DNA of 42,333 nucleotides. It comes from Candidatus Melainabacteria bacterium (lineage in GTDB: Bacteria; Cyanobacteriota; Vampirovibrionia; Obscuribacterales; Obscuribacteraceae). The stretch lies in contig JADZFV010000375.1 of the NCBI GenBank assembly GCA_020854255.1, forward strand, positions 1-42,333, given 5' to 3'. Both the position numbers and the translations under genes were made by a program. The notes beneath the pieces were generated by a model. The model was not told the DNA's origin and ran no database searches. It was given only the letters and a program-made list of their open reading frames with translations. Position 1 is the first letter of the stretch. Every line of letters starts with the position of its first letter. This document shows positions 8,951 through 16,521 of the stretch, piece after piece.

Positions 8951-9348
8951 GGACTTTGAATTTACCACATGGTGAGGTAGATGCTTATGCAATGAGCTCT
9001 TTTGCAATCAGGCGTAAAGAGAAGGGGCGGAGCCGTCATTCTCAATTACGTATAGCTTTCGTATGTATTCATTGCTTGTCGCTCTTAAAATGCGGATCTC
9101 AAAGAAAAAATTTTTTGTTGAAAATTTCCCGAAATCTCTTTTGCTTGAGACTGCAAACATGGCGCCGCCAGTGGCTCTCATGGCTTGCGCCTTTCGCCAT
9201 GCGCCTTTTGCCCAGGCAGATTTCTTCCTTTTTTTCTTCTGAAGTACTTGAATATGATCTGATCTAGCTGCTAGTATCTCGCATTGTTTTACGGCTATTA
9301 AATTGGCTCTCGATAGTATTTTCTGAGTAGAGAGAATTGGAGAATTCA
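8951..9348. other. Intergenic region between divergent mnmE and HU
   Basis: No convincing gene is present. It holds an A6T6 tract at 9105-9116 (likely bent DNA), a repeated TGCGCCTTT at 9186-9194 and 9200-9208, a pyrimidine run around 9226-9241, and an inverted repeat CTAGC-T-GCTAG at 9264-9274. The HU promoter probably lies between 9280 and 9335 (TAGTAT near 9314 is a possible -10), but I cannot place it with confidence. GGAG at about 9338 is the HU ribosome-binding site. Confidence 0.5.
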
Positions 9349-9774
9349 ATGAACAAAGCAGAGTTAGTCAACCAAATCGCTAAGTCGACTGGTCAAACCA
9401 AGATGCAAGTGCACAATGCAGTTGCTTCCATGTTGCACACCGTCACCCAAGCTCTTCAAAAGGGCGACAGAGTGACCCTGGTCGGATTCGGCACATTCGA
9501 ACGTCGTCAGCGTCAAGCTCGCACCGGCGTCAACCCGCAAAATCCCAAGCAAAAGCTCAGGATTGAAGCAGCCAAAGTTCCTGTATTCAGAGCAGGACAA
9601 GAGCTCAAGGATGTTGTAGACGGCAGAGCAAAATTGCCTGCTCTCAAGGTGGAAAAACCCGCCGCCGCAGCACCCAAGAAAGCCGCCTCCAAGAAGCCTG
9701 CTAAGAAAGCTGCTAAGCCTGCTAAGAAGGCAACCAAGCCGGCTAAGAAAGCAACTAAGAAGAAAAAACGCTAA
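9349..9774 (+). CDS. hup: HU-family nucleoid protein with a Lys/Ala/Pro-rich tail
   Basis: DNA-bending chromosomal protein of 141 residues. Residues 1-90 are a standard HU core: MNKAELVNQIAKSTGQTK start, VTLVGFGTFERRQRQARTGV with the GFGTF turn, and the DNA-contacting arm NPQNPKQKLRIEAAKVPVFR. From about residue 98 a tail of roughly 40 residues is built from AAPKKA, KKPAKKAAK and PAKKATK units and ends KKKKR. It resembles eukaryotic histone H1 tails and mycobacterial HupB. A usual HU has only about 90 residues. The ATG is preceded by TTGGAG at good spacing. An in-frame start 12 bases upstream exists but lacks family support. It is single and followed by a strong terminator. The tail probably raises DNA affinity and compaction, and may be modified on lysines; both are inference from known homologues. 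Confidence 0.95.
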   Translation: MNKAELVNQIAKSTGQTKMQVHNAVASMLHTVTQALQKGDRVTLVGFGTFERRQRQARTGVNPQNPKQKLRIEAAKVPVFRAGQELKDVVDGRAKLPALKVEKPAAAAPKKAASKKPAKKAAKPAKKATKPAKKATKKKKR

Positions 9775-9800
9775 GCGTCAAAGCTAGGTCTAAACTTCAG

Positions 9801-9826
9801 TAGGGGAGGCGTTTACGCCTCCCCTA
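9801..9826 (+). terminator. Intrinsic terminator after HU
   Basis: Perfect 11-bp stem TAGGGGAGGCG / CGCCTCCCCTA with the 4-base loop TTTA, 26 bases after the HU stop. The following TTTGCT is a short T-tract, so termination in the plus direction is likely. Confidence 0.8.
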
Positions 9827-9930
9827 TTTGCTAAACCAACCGCTCCCTCTTTTCTTTTGAGCGTTTTGAGAAACCGCTGGGCGCGCAATTTGAATTCGTG
9901 CGGATTGGTAAGTTCGTTTTTCGAATCTTC

Positions 9931-10109
9931 AGACACAGCGAAATTCTTGAGTTTTTCGCTGGACCTGTAAATCCACAAAAGCCCGCCAAATGGACATTTG
10001 TCTTAATTTCCCGAGAAGGGCTTGATAAGTGCTAATCGCGAAAGCCCCATACACGCCTAAAATTGCTTAGACCATGGCCAGCGAAATTCTCGAGAATTTC
10101 GCTGTATCT
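9931..10109. repeat. MITE-like 179-bp element with palindromic inverted-repeat ends
   Basis: The two ends are inverted copies of about 32 bases, 28 identical. The left copy starts AGACACAGCGAAATTCTTGA (9931). The right copy, read on the minus strand from 10109, starts AGATACAGCGAAATTCTCGA. Each end is also a palindrome on its own. The right one (10079-10104) is a perfect 26-bp palindrome with the 13-base arm CAGCGAAATTCTC; the left one (9936-9961) is imperfect. The interior of about 110 bases has no good gene. I see no target-site duplication. It could be a miniature transposable element, a structured RNA, or a paired protein-binding site. The rest of the 9827-10143 gap holds nothing else I can name. 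Confidence 0.6.
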
Positions 10110-10143
10110 ATACAAGTTAAAAAGCAACCGAGCACTACTGAGG

Positions 10144-10893
10144 TCAATTTTTTTCGTCGTCTGGCTTGGGCTCTGGCACTGGCACTGCCCTTTCGCCTGT
10201 CCCGGCAGTCTTTTCGCTGATTGCGCCATCCTTTTGTGCGGGCGCGTCAGGCATTTCCAAGGTTTCGCCGGCTTTGGTCTCTGAGGAATTGGCGGAAGCG
10301 ATTTTGTCGATTGGACCATAGCGGAAAAACAGAATGACCAGAAGATTGTTGAGAGCGTGCCCGGCGATAGGTGCCCACAAAGAGTGAGTGCTTTCCATGA
10401 CCAGCCCGAACATGATGCCTGCCGCCATTGCCCATACGCCGTAGGTCAGGTAACGGAAAGTGGGCATGTGAAACATGCCGAAGATTCCGGCTGCAATCCA
10501 GAGGTTGAAGTCCATCTGCAGTGCGCCTCGAAAAAATACCTCTTCGCAGAAGCCGGAGACGATGGCGATGATGAAAATATCCAGCGCATTCAGTTCGGCA
10601 AAGAGCGGTGCCAGTTCCTCAAGAGCAATTTGCTTCATTGAAAGAAATGGACCGAAAGGTCTTTTGCTGACCTTCTCAAGAAGATGCGAAATGCCATATA
10701 TGAAGACCGACGTAATGACAAGCGCAATGCCGACCGCCGCGCCAAGGGCGAAATCCTTCCAGCGTGGCACCAGAGCTGGTGCAAGCGGAATGTTGCCTAG
10801 CCAACACCAGACTGTGGCTAAGAGGAGAAGCGCTCCTTCCACGTAAAGGACGACATTGAGAAGCAATGCCCGGTCAGGTCGAAACTCGCGCAT
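10144..10893 (-). CDS. CPBP-family intramembrane metalloprotease
   Basis: A 249-residue multi-pass membrane protein of the CAAX/Abi (CPBP, Rce1-like) family. The three signature motifs are present in order: FCEEVFFRGALQMD (EExxxR), FGMFHMPTF (FxxxH) and GHALNNLLVILFF (HxxxN). About six hydrophobic segments are visible, starting LLLNVVLYVEGALLLLATVW. The C-terminal 50 residues are polar and Pro/Glu-rich, probably a disordered cytosolic tail. The substrate is unknown. Its start overlaps the truB stop by 20 bases and GGAGG lies about 12 bases upstream, so it is the last gene of the rimP-nusA-infB operon. It ends just before the palindromic element. Confidence 0.85.
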   Translation of the reverse strand: MREFRPDRALLLNVVLYVEGALLLLATVWCWLGNIPLAPALVPRWKDFALGAAVGIALVITSVFIYGISHLLEKVSKRPFGPFLSMKQIALEELAPLFAELNALDIFIIAIVSGFCEEVFFRGALQMDFNLWIAAGIFGMFHMPTFRYLTYGVWAMAAGIMFGLVMESTHSLWAPIAGHALNNLLVILFFRYGPIDKIASANSSETKAGETLEMPDAPAQKDGAISEKTAGTGERAVPVPEPKPDDEKN

Positions 10894-11770
10894 CCGAGAA
10901 TACGACCTCCGGTTTTCCGTTTCCGTTTTCCAACTTTTTCAAGAGTGCTATGTACGAGCCGTTTTGAACGCCCAACAAAAACCGGCCAGGTTCGCCGTTT
11001 TCACTTTCAAGTTCGATCGCTCGCCCGTGAAAGATGTTCTCCGCGTCTGGCTCATCCAATTCAACTTTCTCAAAGCCCAGGGCCATGGCAGGGTCTGTGA
11101 AAAGTGACTGCCATTCGCTTTTATCAACCAGGTCTTTGATTGCGTCCAGTGAAAGCGAATTCGAAAGTGTCATGAGTCCGGCTTTCTCTCGAATCAGTTT
11201 GGACAGGCAACCACCGGTTCCTAATGAATCGCCCAGATCGCGCGCCAGCGATCGAATGTAAGTCCCTTTCGAACAATGCACGGAAATGGCGACAAGCGGA
11301 GGTGCGATGAAGACGATTTCCAATTCGTGCACGACGACTTTGCGCTCAGGAGCTTTCTCCGGTGCCTTCCCTTGTCTGGCCAGGTCATAGAGATGCTGTC
11401 CACCAATGCGGATGGCGCTGTAGACTGGTGGGTGTTGTTTGATCTCTCCACGGAATTGGTCAAGGGCGATTTCGATCTGTTCTGAAGTTATGTGGGAGGT
11501 TTCCTTTTCCTCTAAGACTTCGCCTTCAAGATCGTCGGTCGCCGTTTTTTTGCCGAGCAGAATCTCGGCGTAATAGGACTTGTCCGAGGGCAGGTAGTCG
11601 ATGAGCCGGCAGGCCTGACCGACAGCTATCGGTAAAACGCCTTCGGCAAGAGGATCGAGAGTTCCTCCGTGACCGGTCCGTTTGATTTTGGTCAGGCGAC
11701 GAACGCGGGCTACCACGTCATGTGAAGTCATGCCGGGTGGCTTCATCACATTTATAAAACCAAAGTGCAC
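10874..11770 (-). CDS. truB: tRNA pseudouridine-55 synthase TruB
   Basis: Makes pseudouridine 55 in the T-loop of tRNAs. A 298-residue protein opening GFINVMKPPGMTSHDVV. The catalytic motif is HGGTLDPLAEGVLPIAVGQA with Asp39; further blocks are SYYAEILLGKKTATDD, HPPVYSAIRIGGQHLYDLAR and CSKGTYIRSLARDLG, all typical of the family. A PUA-like C-terminus follows. The start is GTG (11768-11770), with AGG upstream. It lies 35 bases after rbfA and overlaps the CPBP gene at its end. Gene order rbfA-truB is common in bacteria. Confidence 0.96.
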   Translation of the reverse strand: MHFGFINVMKPPGMTSHDVVARVRRLTKIKRTGHGGTLDPLAEGVLPIAVGQACRLIDYLPSDKSYYAEILLGKKTATDDLEGEVLEEKETSHITSEQIEIALDQFRGEIKQHPPVYSAIRIGGQHLYDLARQGKAPEKAPERKVVVHELEIVFIAPPLVAISVHCSKGTYIRSLARDLGDSLGTGGCLSKLIREKAGLMTLSNSLSLDAIKDLVDKSEWQSLFTDPAMALGFEKVELDEPDAENIFHGRAIELESENGEPGRFLLGVQNGSYIALLKKLENGNGKPEVVFSDARVST

Positions 11771-11805
11771 TTGTTTGCCTGGGGTCGGAGACTGCTTTAT
11801 GGTCG

Positions 11806-12159
11806 CTACACTTCTCCGCGGGCAATTTTGCCGAGCAGATCGGATACCTTTGCCCCACGCTCAAGGGATGTGTCCAATTTCAAACTGAGCTCCGGCGCAA
11901 ATCGCAAATGCAATCTGCGGCACAATTCTCCGCGAATGAAGCCGAGATGTTCGTTGAGCGCTTCCATCGTGCTTGCCTGATCGCCTTGGTCGCCGAAAAC
12001 AGAAACAAAAACGCGGCAAGAGCGGCAATCAGGAGTTGATTCAACGTCGGTAATCGAGACCAGCCCCTTAATGCGATCATCTTTCAAATCACGGCTGATG
12101 ATTTGAGACATCTCTCGTTTTATCGACTGAGCTACACGCAGCGCACGTTGTGTGGACAT
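11806..12159 (-). CDS. rbfA: Ribosome-binding factor A
   Basis: A 117-residue KH-like protein that helps maturation of the 30S subunit and the 5' end of 16S rRNA. Visible family features: RALRVAQSIKREMSQIISRDL, then DDRIKGLVSITDVESTPD and the C-terminal RGELCRRLHLRFAPELSLKL block. GAGGTGA lies before the ATG (12157-12159), giving a firm start. It follows infB by 12 bases and is 35 bases before truB, so it is in one transcript with both. Confidence 0.95.
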   Translation of the reverse strand: MSTQRALRVAQSIKREMSQIISRDLKDDRIKGLVSITDVESTPDCRSCRVFVSVFGDQGDQASTMEALNEHLGFIRGELCRRLHLRFAPELSLKLDTSLERGAKVSDLLGKIARGEV

Positions 12160-12171
12160 AATTCACCTCAG

Positions 12172-14760
12172 TTAAGACCGGGTAATTTCGCGCTTGGTTT
12201 CTTGAATCACGAAGACATTGACCTTGTCGCCTTCTTGCAGGTCATTGAATTTCTCGAAGCTCATGCCGCATTCGAAGCCCTGTGCGACTTCTTTGGCGTC
12301 GTCCTTAAAGCGTTTGAGAGTATCTATCTTACCTTCATAGACGATGGTGCCGGCTCTATCAATCTTGGCGATGCCCCCGCGCTGCACTTTGCCTGAAGTA
12401 ACCATGCAACCGGCAATCGAGAGTGTTTTGCTTTTGAAGACGGCGCGAATTTCTGCTTGTCCGATTTGCACTTCCGAGCGCAGCGGTTGAATCAGACCTT
12501 GAATGGCTTTCTCCAGGTCGTCAGTTATTTGATAAATGATGTTGTAGGTGCGCACGTCCACACCTTCTTTTTCACTGACTTTCTGTGCGTTCTGGTCGGG
12601 CTGAACGTTGAAGCCGACGATGATTGCATTGGATGATGCTGCCAGGTTGACGTCGTTTTCGGAGATGTCGCCTGATGATGTGCGCAGCACGCGAACTGCC
12701 ACTTCATTGGATGTAAGTTTTCGTACTTGCTCGGCAATCGCCTCTGCCGTACCCTGCACGTCGGCCTTGACGATGATGTTGAGTTCTTTCACCTCACCAG
12801 TGGCCAGCATGTCGTGCAAAGACTCAAGGGTGACATGGTGCGGACGTCTGTCGCCCTGAGCGATCTTGCGGGCGTCGACGATTTGTTTTTGAATCTGCAT
12901 GTCGGCAACCACTTCGAAGCGATCGCCTGCCTGAGGAACATCATCCAGACCAAGAACTTCTACGGGCATCGACGGACCGGCCGCTTTGACGCGCTGTCCT
13001 CGATCGTCAAAAAGGGCTCTGACTCTGCCTGAAGCCGTACCGGCGATCAGTAAGTCACCTTCTCTGAGTGTTCCGGTTTGAACAAGTGCAGTTGCAACAG
13101 CACCTTTTCCGCGCGACAATTCGGCTTCGATAATGACGCCTGCGGCTGGTCTTTCGGGGTTCGCTTTGAGATCCTGCATTTCAGAAACCAGCAAGATCAT
13201 TTCCAGAAGTTCGTCCAAGCCTGTGCGCTTCTTCGCTGAAACGTTGACGGTGACGGTGTCGCCGCCGAATTTGTCGGGAAGAAGTCCATGCTCCATCAAT
13301 TGAGTGAGAACGCGATCGGGATCGGCGTCTTGTTTGTCAATTTTGTTGACGGCAACGATAATCGGTACACCGGCTGCTTTGACGTGGTCGATTGCTTCAA
13401 TTGTTTGAGGCATGACACCGTCGTCGGCGGCCACTACGAGGATGGCGACGTCGGTCGCTTTGGCTCCGCGGGCACGCATGGCAGTGAATGCTTCGTGACC
13501 TGGAGTATCTAAGAAAACTATCTGGCGCAGCGTTCCATCTTCGTGCGGCACTTCGACGTGATAGGCGCCGATGTGCTGGGTTATGCCGCCGTGTTCTGCG
13601 TCGGTGAGCAAGAACTTGGTCTGCCGAACGGCGTCCAGCAAACTGGTTTTGCCGTGGTCGACGTGACCCATGATCGTGACTACAGGCGGTCTGGTGACCA
13701 GCGCTTTCAGTTCGTCTTCGGTGAGGTTCTCTTCAACGTGGATTACTTCCTCTACCTTTTCTTCGGTCAGTACTTCGTATTCCATTTCGGCAGCCAGCTC
13801 GCGAGCCAACTCGACTTCCACAAGCTGGTTGACGGTGCGCATAGTGCCTTTCATGAACAGCCTCTTGATCACTTCGGTATCGGCAACGTTCATTTTTTCC
13901 GCCAGTTCTTTGACTGTCAGATTTTGCGTCAGGGTAATGATTTTAGGAACCTCAATGGTGGCTGCAGTCGGGCGCGACTTTTCTTCTTTCTTGGCTCCGT
14001 GTCGCTCTGGCTGCGCATGCCGGTGAGACTTGGGGGGTCTGGGAGGTGTGGCGCGATTGGAAGGCGCCGCTACTCTCACCGGGACCGAAGGTCTTGTAGC
14101 AAGACCCTGGAATGCATCCGGCACTATGTCATCTCCTTTGGATTTGTCATCTCGAGGAGGTTCTTCTGGTTTTTGAGGCTCTTCGGCATGTTCTTTTGTC
14201 TGCTCTATGCTCTCTACTTTTTTCTCCCCTGGGCTCGATGCCGCCGGAGTCTCTTCCGGCTTTTCTTCTTCTGGCCCTTTTTCCAATTTGGGCACGGATT
14301 TGGAAGGTTTTCCCTCCGCCTCAGGAACGGTTGGAGGCGGAGCAGGCGTCACTTCTGCGACCGGCTCGGGGGTGGCAGGCGCCGGCGCCTGGACGGCTTC
14401 TTTCACAACCGGCTCGGCAGGGAGAGCTTCAGCTGCCGGCACTTCCAGTCCCGGCGGCTTGTCTTCGGGAGCTACTTCTTTTCTGTAACGCGCCAGGACT
14501 CGAGGCTTTTGCTTTTCAGGAGCCTGCGGCGGCGGAATTTTGCTTGTGGGCTTGGCAGCTGGTTTGGCGGCAGGTTTTTCTTTCTCGCCTTTGCCGTTTT
14601 TCTTGCCCAGGTGAGAGATGAGCAGCCCGACCGTGCTGGCGTCAATGGTGCTGGAGTGGCTCTTGATGTCGTAGCCGAGTTCGCGCAAAGCCGTGATGAT
14701 ATCCCCGTTTTCGAGGTTCATCTGGCGCGCTAATTCGTACACACGGACACGATCGTTCAT
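12172..14760 (-). CDS. infB: Translation initiation factor IF-2
   Basis: GTPase that delivers fMet-tRNA to the 30S subunit; 862 residues. N-terminal IF2N segment (NDRVRVYELARQMNLENGDI), then a low-complexity Pro/Ala/Glu/Lys linker to about residue 250, a second IF2N-like segment (LTVKELAEKMNVADTEVIKR), and the G domain from about 363 with GHVDHGKTSLLDAV, DTPGHEAF and NKID. IF2 C-terminal beta-barrel domains follow. I start at MNDRVRVYEL because AAGGAG lies 13 bases upstream and the gene then begins 7 bases after the ylxR stop. The frame is open to 14829, but that extension overlaps ylxR. A large antisense frame opposite the gene is a shadow. Confidence 0.97.
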   Translation of the reverse strand: MNDRVRVYELARQMNLENGDIITALRELGYDIKSHSSTIDASTVGLLISHLGKKNGKGEKEKPAAKPAAKPTSKIPPPQAPEKQKPRVLARYRKEVAPEDKPPGLEVPAAEALPAEPVVKEAVQAPAPATPEPVAEVTPAPPPTVPEAEGKPSKSVPKLEKGPEEEKPEETPAASSPGEKKVESIEQTKEHAEEPQKPEEPPRDDKSKGDDIVPDAFQGLATRPSVPVRVAAPSNRATPPRPPKSHRHAQPERHGAKKEEKSRPTAATIEVPKIITLTQNLTVKELAEKMNVADTEVIKRLFMKGTMRTVNQLVEVELARELAAEMEYEVLTEEKVEEVIHVEENLTEDELKALVTRPPVVTIMGHVDHGKTSLLDAVRQTKFLLTDAEHGGITQHIGAYHVEVPHEDGTLRQIVFLDTPGHEAFTAMRARGAKATDVAILVVAADDGVMPQTIEAIDHVKAAGVPIIVAVNKIDKQDADPDRVLTQLMEHGLLPDKFGGDTVTVNVSAKKRTGLDELLEMILLVSEMQDLKANPERPAAGVIIEAELSRGKGAVATALVQTGTLREGDLLIAGTASGRVRALFDDRGQRVKAAGPSMPVEVLGLDDVPQAGDRFEVVADMQIQKQIVDARKIAQGDRRPHHVTLESLHDMLATGEVKELNIIVKADVQGTAEAIAEQVRKLTSNEVAVRVLRTSSGDISENDVNLAASSNAIIVGFNVQPDQNAQKVSEKEGVDVRTYNIIYQITDDLEKAIQGLIQPLRSEVQIGQAEIRAVFKSKTLSIAGCMVTSGKVQRGGIAKIDRAGTIVYEGKIDTLKRFKDDAKEVAQGFECGMSFEKFNDLQEGDKVNVFVIQETKREITRS

Positions 14761-14767
14761 CAGGCTT

Positions 14768-15103
14768 TTACTCCTTGCTCTGTGTATTTTGGCACGTTTT
14801 GCCCGTATCTGTGCACTCTCTGTATACAAGCTGTATCAGTTGCTCCGGAAGAGGGAGTGCCACAGTGCGCACGGCTGGCCTGCCCTTTACTTTTCGACCC
14901 TCGAGGGCGCCCTTCAGGCGCATGCCTTTCAAAGCCTGGTCAACACACGTTTTCTGGCGGCAGATATAGCAAGACCGGCCCGACAGGCGTCTATCGCCCT
15001 TGTTCAGACGCACTTCGCCGCTTTGAAAATCGCAGGTGAGGCGAATTAAATCTTTCTGCGCTTTCTTCAAACGGCATGCCACGCAGATTCGCGTAGAAAG
15101 CAA
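14768..15103 (-). CDS. ylxR: YlxR-family (DUF448) RNA-binding protein
   Basis: A 111-residue basic protein of the family normally found between nusA and infB. The N-terminal signature RICVACRLKKAQKDLIRL (usually RxCxxCR) and the later GRSCYICRQKTCVDQALK with GRSCYIC are typical; Cys pairs may bind metal. It likely acts as a nucleic-acid-binding helper in transcription or ribosome assembly. The start is TTG (15101-15103), supported by AAGGAG 8 bases upstream. It follows a strong terminator-like hairpin after nusA, and its 137-base leader may hold its own promoter. It ends 7 bases before infB. Confidence 0.92.
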   Translation of the reverse strand: MLSTRICVACRLKKAQKDLIRLTCDFQSGEVRLNKGDRRLSGRSCYICRQKTCVDQALKGMRLKGALEGRKVKGRPAVRTVALPLPEQLIQLVYRECTDTGKTCQNTQSKE

Positions 15104-15206
15104 CGGGTGGTCTCCTTGCTATGCACTTGAATGTAAACAAACCAGGCAGCGCCGGGGGGCCGCCTTCTAACTCTTTTCAATTCACCAGGGAGGAATTCTC
15201 AAAAAG

Positions 15207-15233
15207 AGTGGACCGGGCCTGGCCCGGTCCACT
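15207..15233 (-). terminator. Intrinsic terminator between nusA and ylxR
   Basis: Read on the minus strand, 6 bases after the nusA stop: a perfect 12-bp stem AGTGGACCGGGC / GCCCGGTCCACT with a 3-base loop (CAG), followed by CTTTTTG. This is a strong Rho-independent terminator shape inside what is usually a continuous operon. It may be partial, or regulated by NusA itself. Confidence 0.8.
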
Positions 15234-15239
15234 GCTCAA

Positions 15240-16379
15240 TTACGCCTGAGCGCCCAGATCTTCCAGTGTTTGATTGAGAGATTTGAACGAACCGCCGGCT
15301 TGAGACTCCGACTTGATGTCGATCTTCCAGCCGGTCAATTTGGCTGCCAGGCGAACGTTTTGACCGCCTCGACCGATGGCCAGGCTGAGCTGATCGTCCG
15401 GCACGATTACTTCCGCTCTCTTGCCGCCCATCTCCGGCATCTCTTCATAAAGAGCAACCGTAGTGATGCGAGCAGGGCTGAGCGCGTTGGAAATATAGTC
15501 GACCGGGTCGCCTGAAAAACGGATCACGTCAATCTTTTCGTTGCGCAATTCGGCGACCACGTTTTGAATCCGCACACCGCGCGTACCGATGCAGGCGCCG
15601 ACTGGATCAACATCGGCGTCATCGGAATGAACGGCAATCTTGGTCCGGTAGCCGGCTTCTCGAGCGATCGATTTGATTTCTACCGTGCCGTCTTCGATTT
15701 CCGGAACGTAGAGTTCAAATAATTCTCTAACCAGCTCAGGGTGAGCTTGCGAGACAATGATTTGCGGAACGCGGCCGGTTTCTCTCAGTTCGAGAACGTA
15801 GACACGAACGCGATTTCCTACTCTATAGGTCTCACCGGGCAACTGTTCGCGAGTGGGCATGCAGCCTTCCACACGACCGAGGTTGATGATGACGTTGTTT
15901 CTCGTATTTGAGATTACTTCGATACGCTCGATTTGACCGGTTGTGCAAGTGCCTTTGCGAGCTTCGAATTCTTTTTTGATCAGTTCTTTTTCCGCTTCTC
16001 TCAGGCGCTGTGTCATAAGCTGTTTGGCTGTTTGCGCGGCAATCCGTCCGAACTCCGAAAAGTCCGCCGGTGTTACTTCGATTTCCAAAACTTCGCCGAC
16101 CGATACGTCAGGAATCAAGTCCTTAGCGTCTTCAAGGCTGATCTGGTGATACTCGTTTTCCGCTTTGTCCACAACTTCTTTAGGAGCAAAGATGCCGATT
16201 TCACCTGTCTCATGGTCGAAGATTGCCCGTACTCCTTCCACATCGTGGTCGGGTACTTTCTTCTTATAAGCTGCAACGATGGCATCGCAGACATATGAGA
16301 TGAATTCTGCTTGCGGAATATTGCGCTCTCTTTCCAGCTCCTCTGCTGCTTCCAAGAGCTTATCGCCAATTTTTATCAT
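15240..16379 (-). CDS. nusA: Transcription termination/antitermination protein NusA
   Basis: RNA polymerase-binding elongation factor that controls pausing, termination and antitermination. 379 residues: N-terminal RNAP-binding domain (about 1-130), S1 domain (from GTCTTGQIERIEVISNTRNN), and tandem KH domains with GACIGTRGVRIQNVVAEL and LAIGRGGQNVRLAAKLTGW. This is the short form without C-terminal acidic repeats, as in Bacillus and Cyanobacteria. AAGGAG sits 8 bases before the ATG. It follows rimP across a 131-base gap with attenuator-like structure and is itself followed by a strong terminator, so its expression appears separately tuned from both neighbours. Confidence 0.97.
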   Translation of the reverse strand: MIKIGDKLLEAAEELERERNIPQAEFISYVCDAIVAAYKKKVPDHDVEGVRAIFDHETGEIGIFAPKEVVDKAENEYHQISLEDAKDLIPDVSVGEVLEIEVTPADFSEFGRIAAQTAKQLMTQRLREAEKELIKKEFEARKGTCTTGQIERIEVISNTRNNVIINLGRVEGCMPTREQLPGETYRVGNRVRVYVLELRETGRVPQIIVSQAHPELVRELFELYVPEIEDGTVEIKSIAREAGYRTKIAVHSDDADVDPVGACIGTRGVRIQNVVAELRNEKIDVIRFSGDPVDYISNALSPARITTVALYEEMPEMGGKRAEVIVPDDQLSLAIGRGGQNVRLAAKLTGWKIDIKSESQAGGSFKSLNQTLEDLGAQA

Positions 16380-16464
16380 GGATTTGACTCCTTCAGTCTA
16401 TTCAATTTTAGTATTCAGTTTTGGTGTTTAATTGTGGGACCAGTCTGTGTTTTATTTGGTTTTC

Positions 16465-16521
16465 TAAGAAAGCGGCTTGTCACCGCTGCCTTCGGGGACT
16501 CCAGGCAGAATTATTCTGCCT
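16465..16521 (-). promoter_or_regulatory. Putative attenuator with mutually exclusive hairpins between rimP and nusA
   Basis: On the minus strand four segments follow one another. A is AGGCAGAAT (16521-16513), B is ATTCTGCCT (16511-16503), C is AGGCAG (16491-16486) and D is AGCGG...CCGCT (16487-16471) followed by TTCTT. A pairs perfectly with B around a single base; B can pair instead with C over 6 bp; C shares two bases with the left arm of D, a weak terminator-like hairpin. The rimP TAA stop (16513-16511) lies at the A/B centre, so ribosomes ending rimP translation would touch the switch. The function is inferred; the pairings are seen. Confidence 0.5.

Noticed and set aside
8214-8975. 253-codon plus-strand frame opposite mnmE
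   Set aside because: Antisense shadow of a well-supported GTPase gene; no family features.
9008-9349. 113-codon minus-strand frame upstream of mnmE
   Set aside because: Basic, low-quality sequence across the A6T6 and pyrimidine tracts; it covers the HU promoter and has no ribosome-binding site.
9790-9978. 62-codon minus-strand frame across the left end of the palindromic element
   Set aside because: It partly looks protein-like (NPHEFKLRAQRFLKTLKRKE) but runs through the HU terminator and the repeat, and begins with TTG without a ribosome-binding site.
13543-14733. 396-codon open frame on the plus strand opposite infB
   Set aside because: It is a shadow of the infB linker and G domain; the product is Phe/Arg/Gly-rich without any motif, has no good ribosome-binding site, and the minus strand is clearly IF-2.
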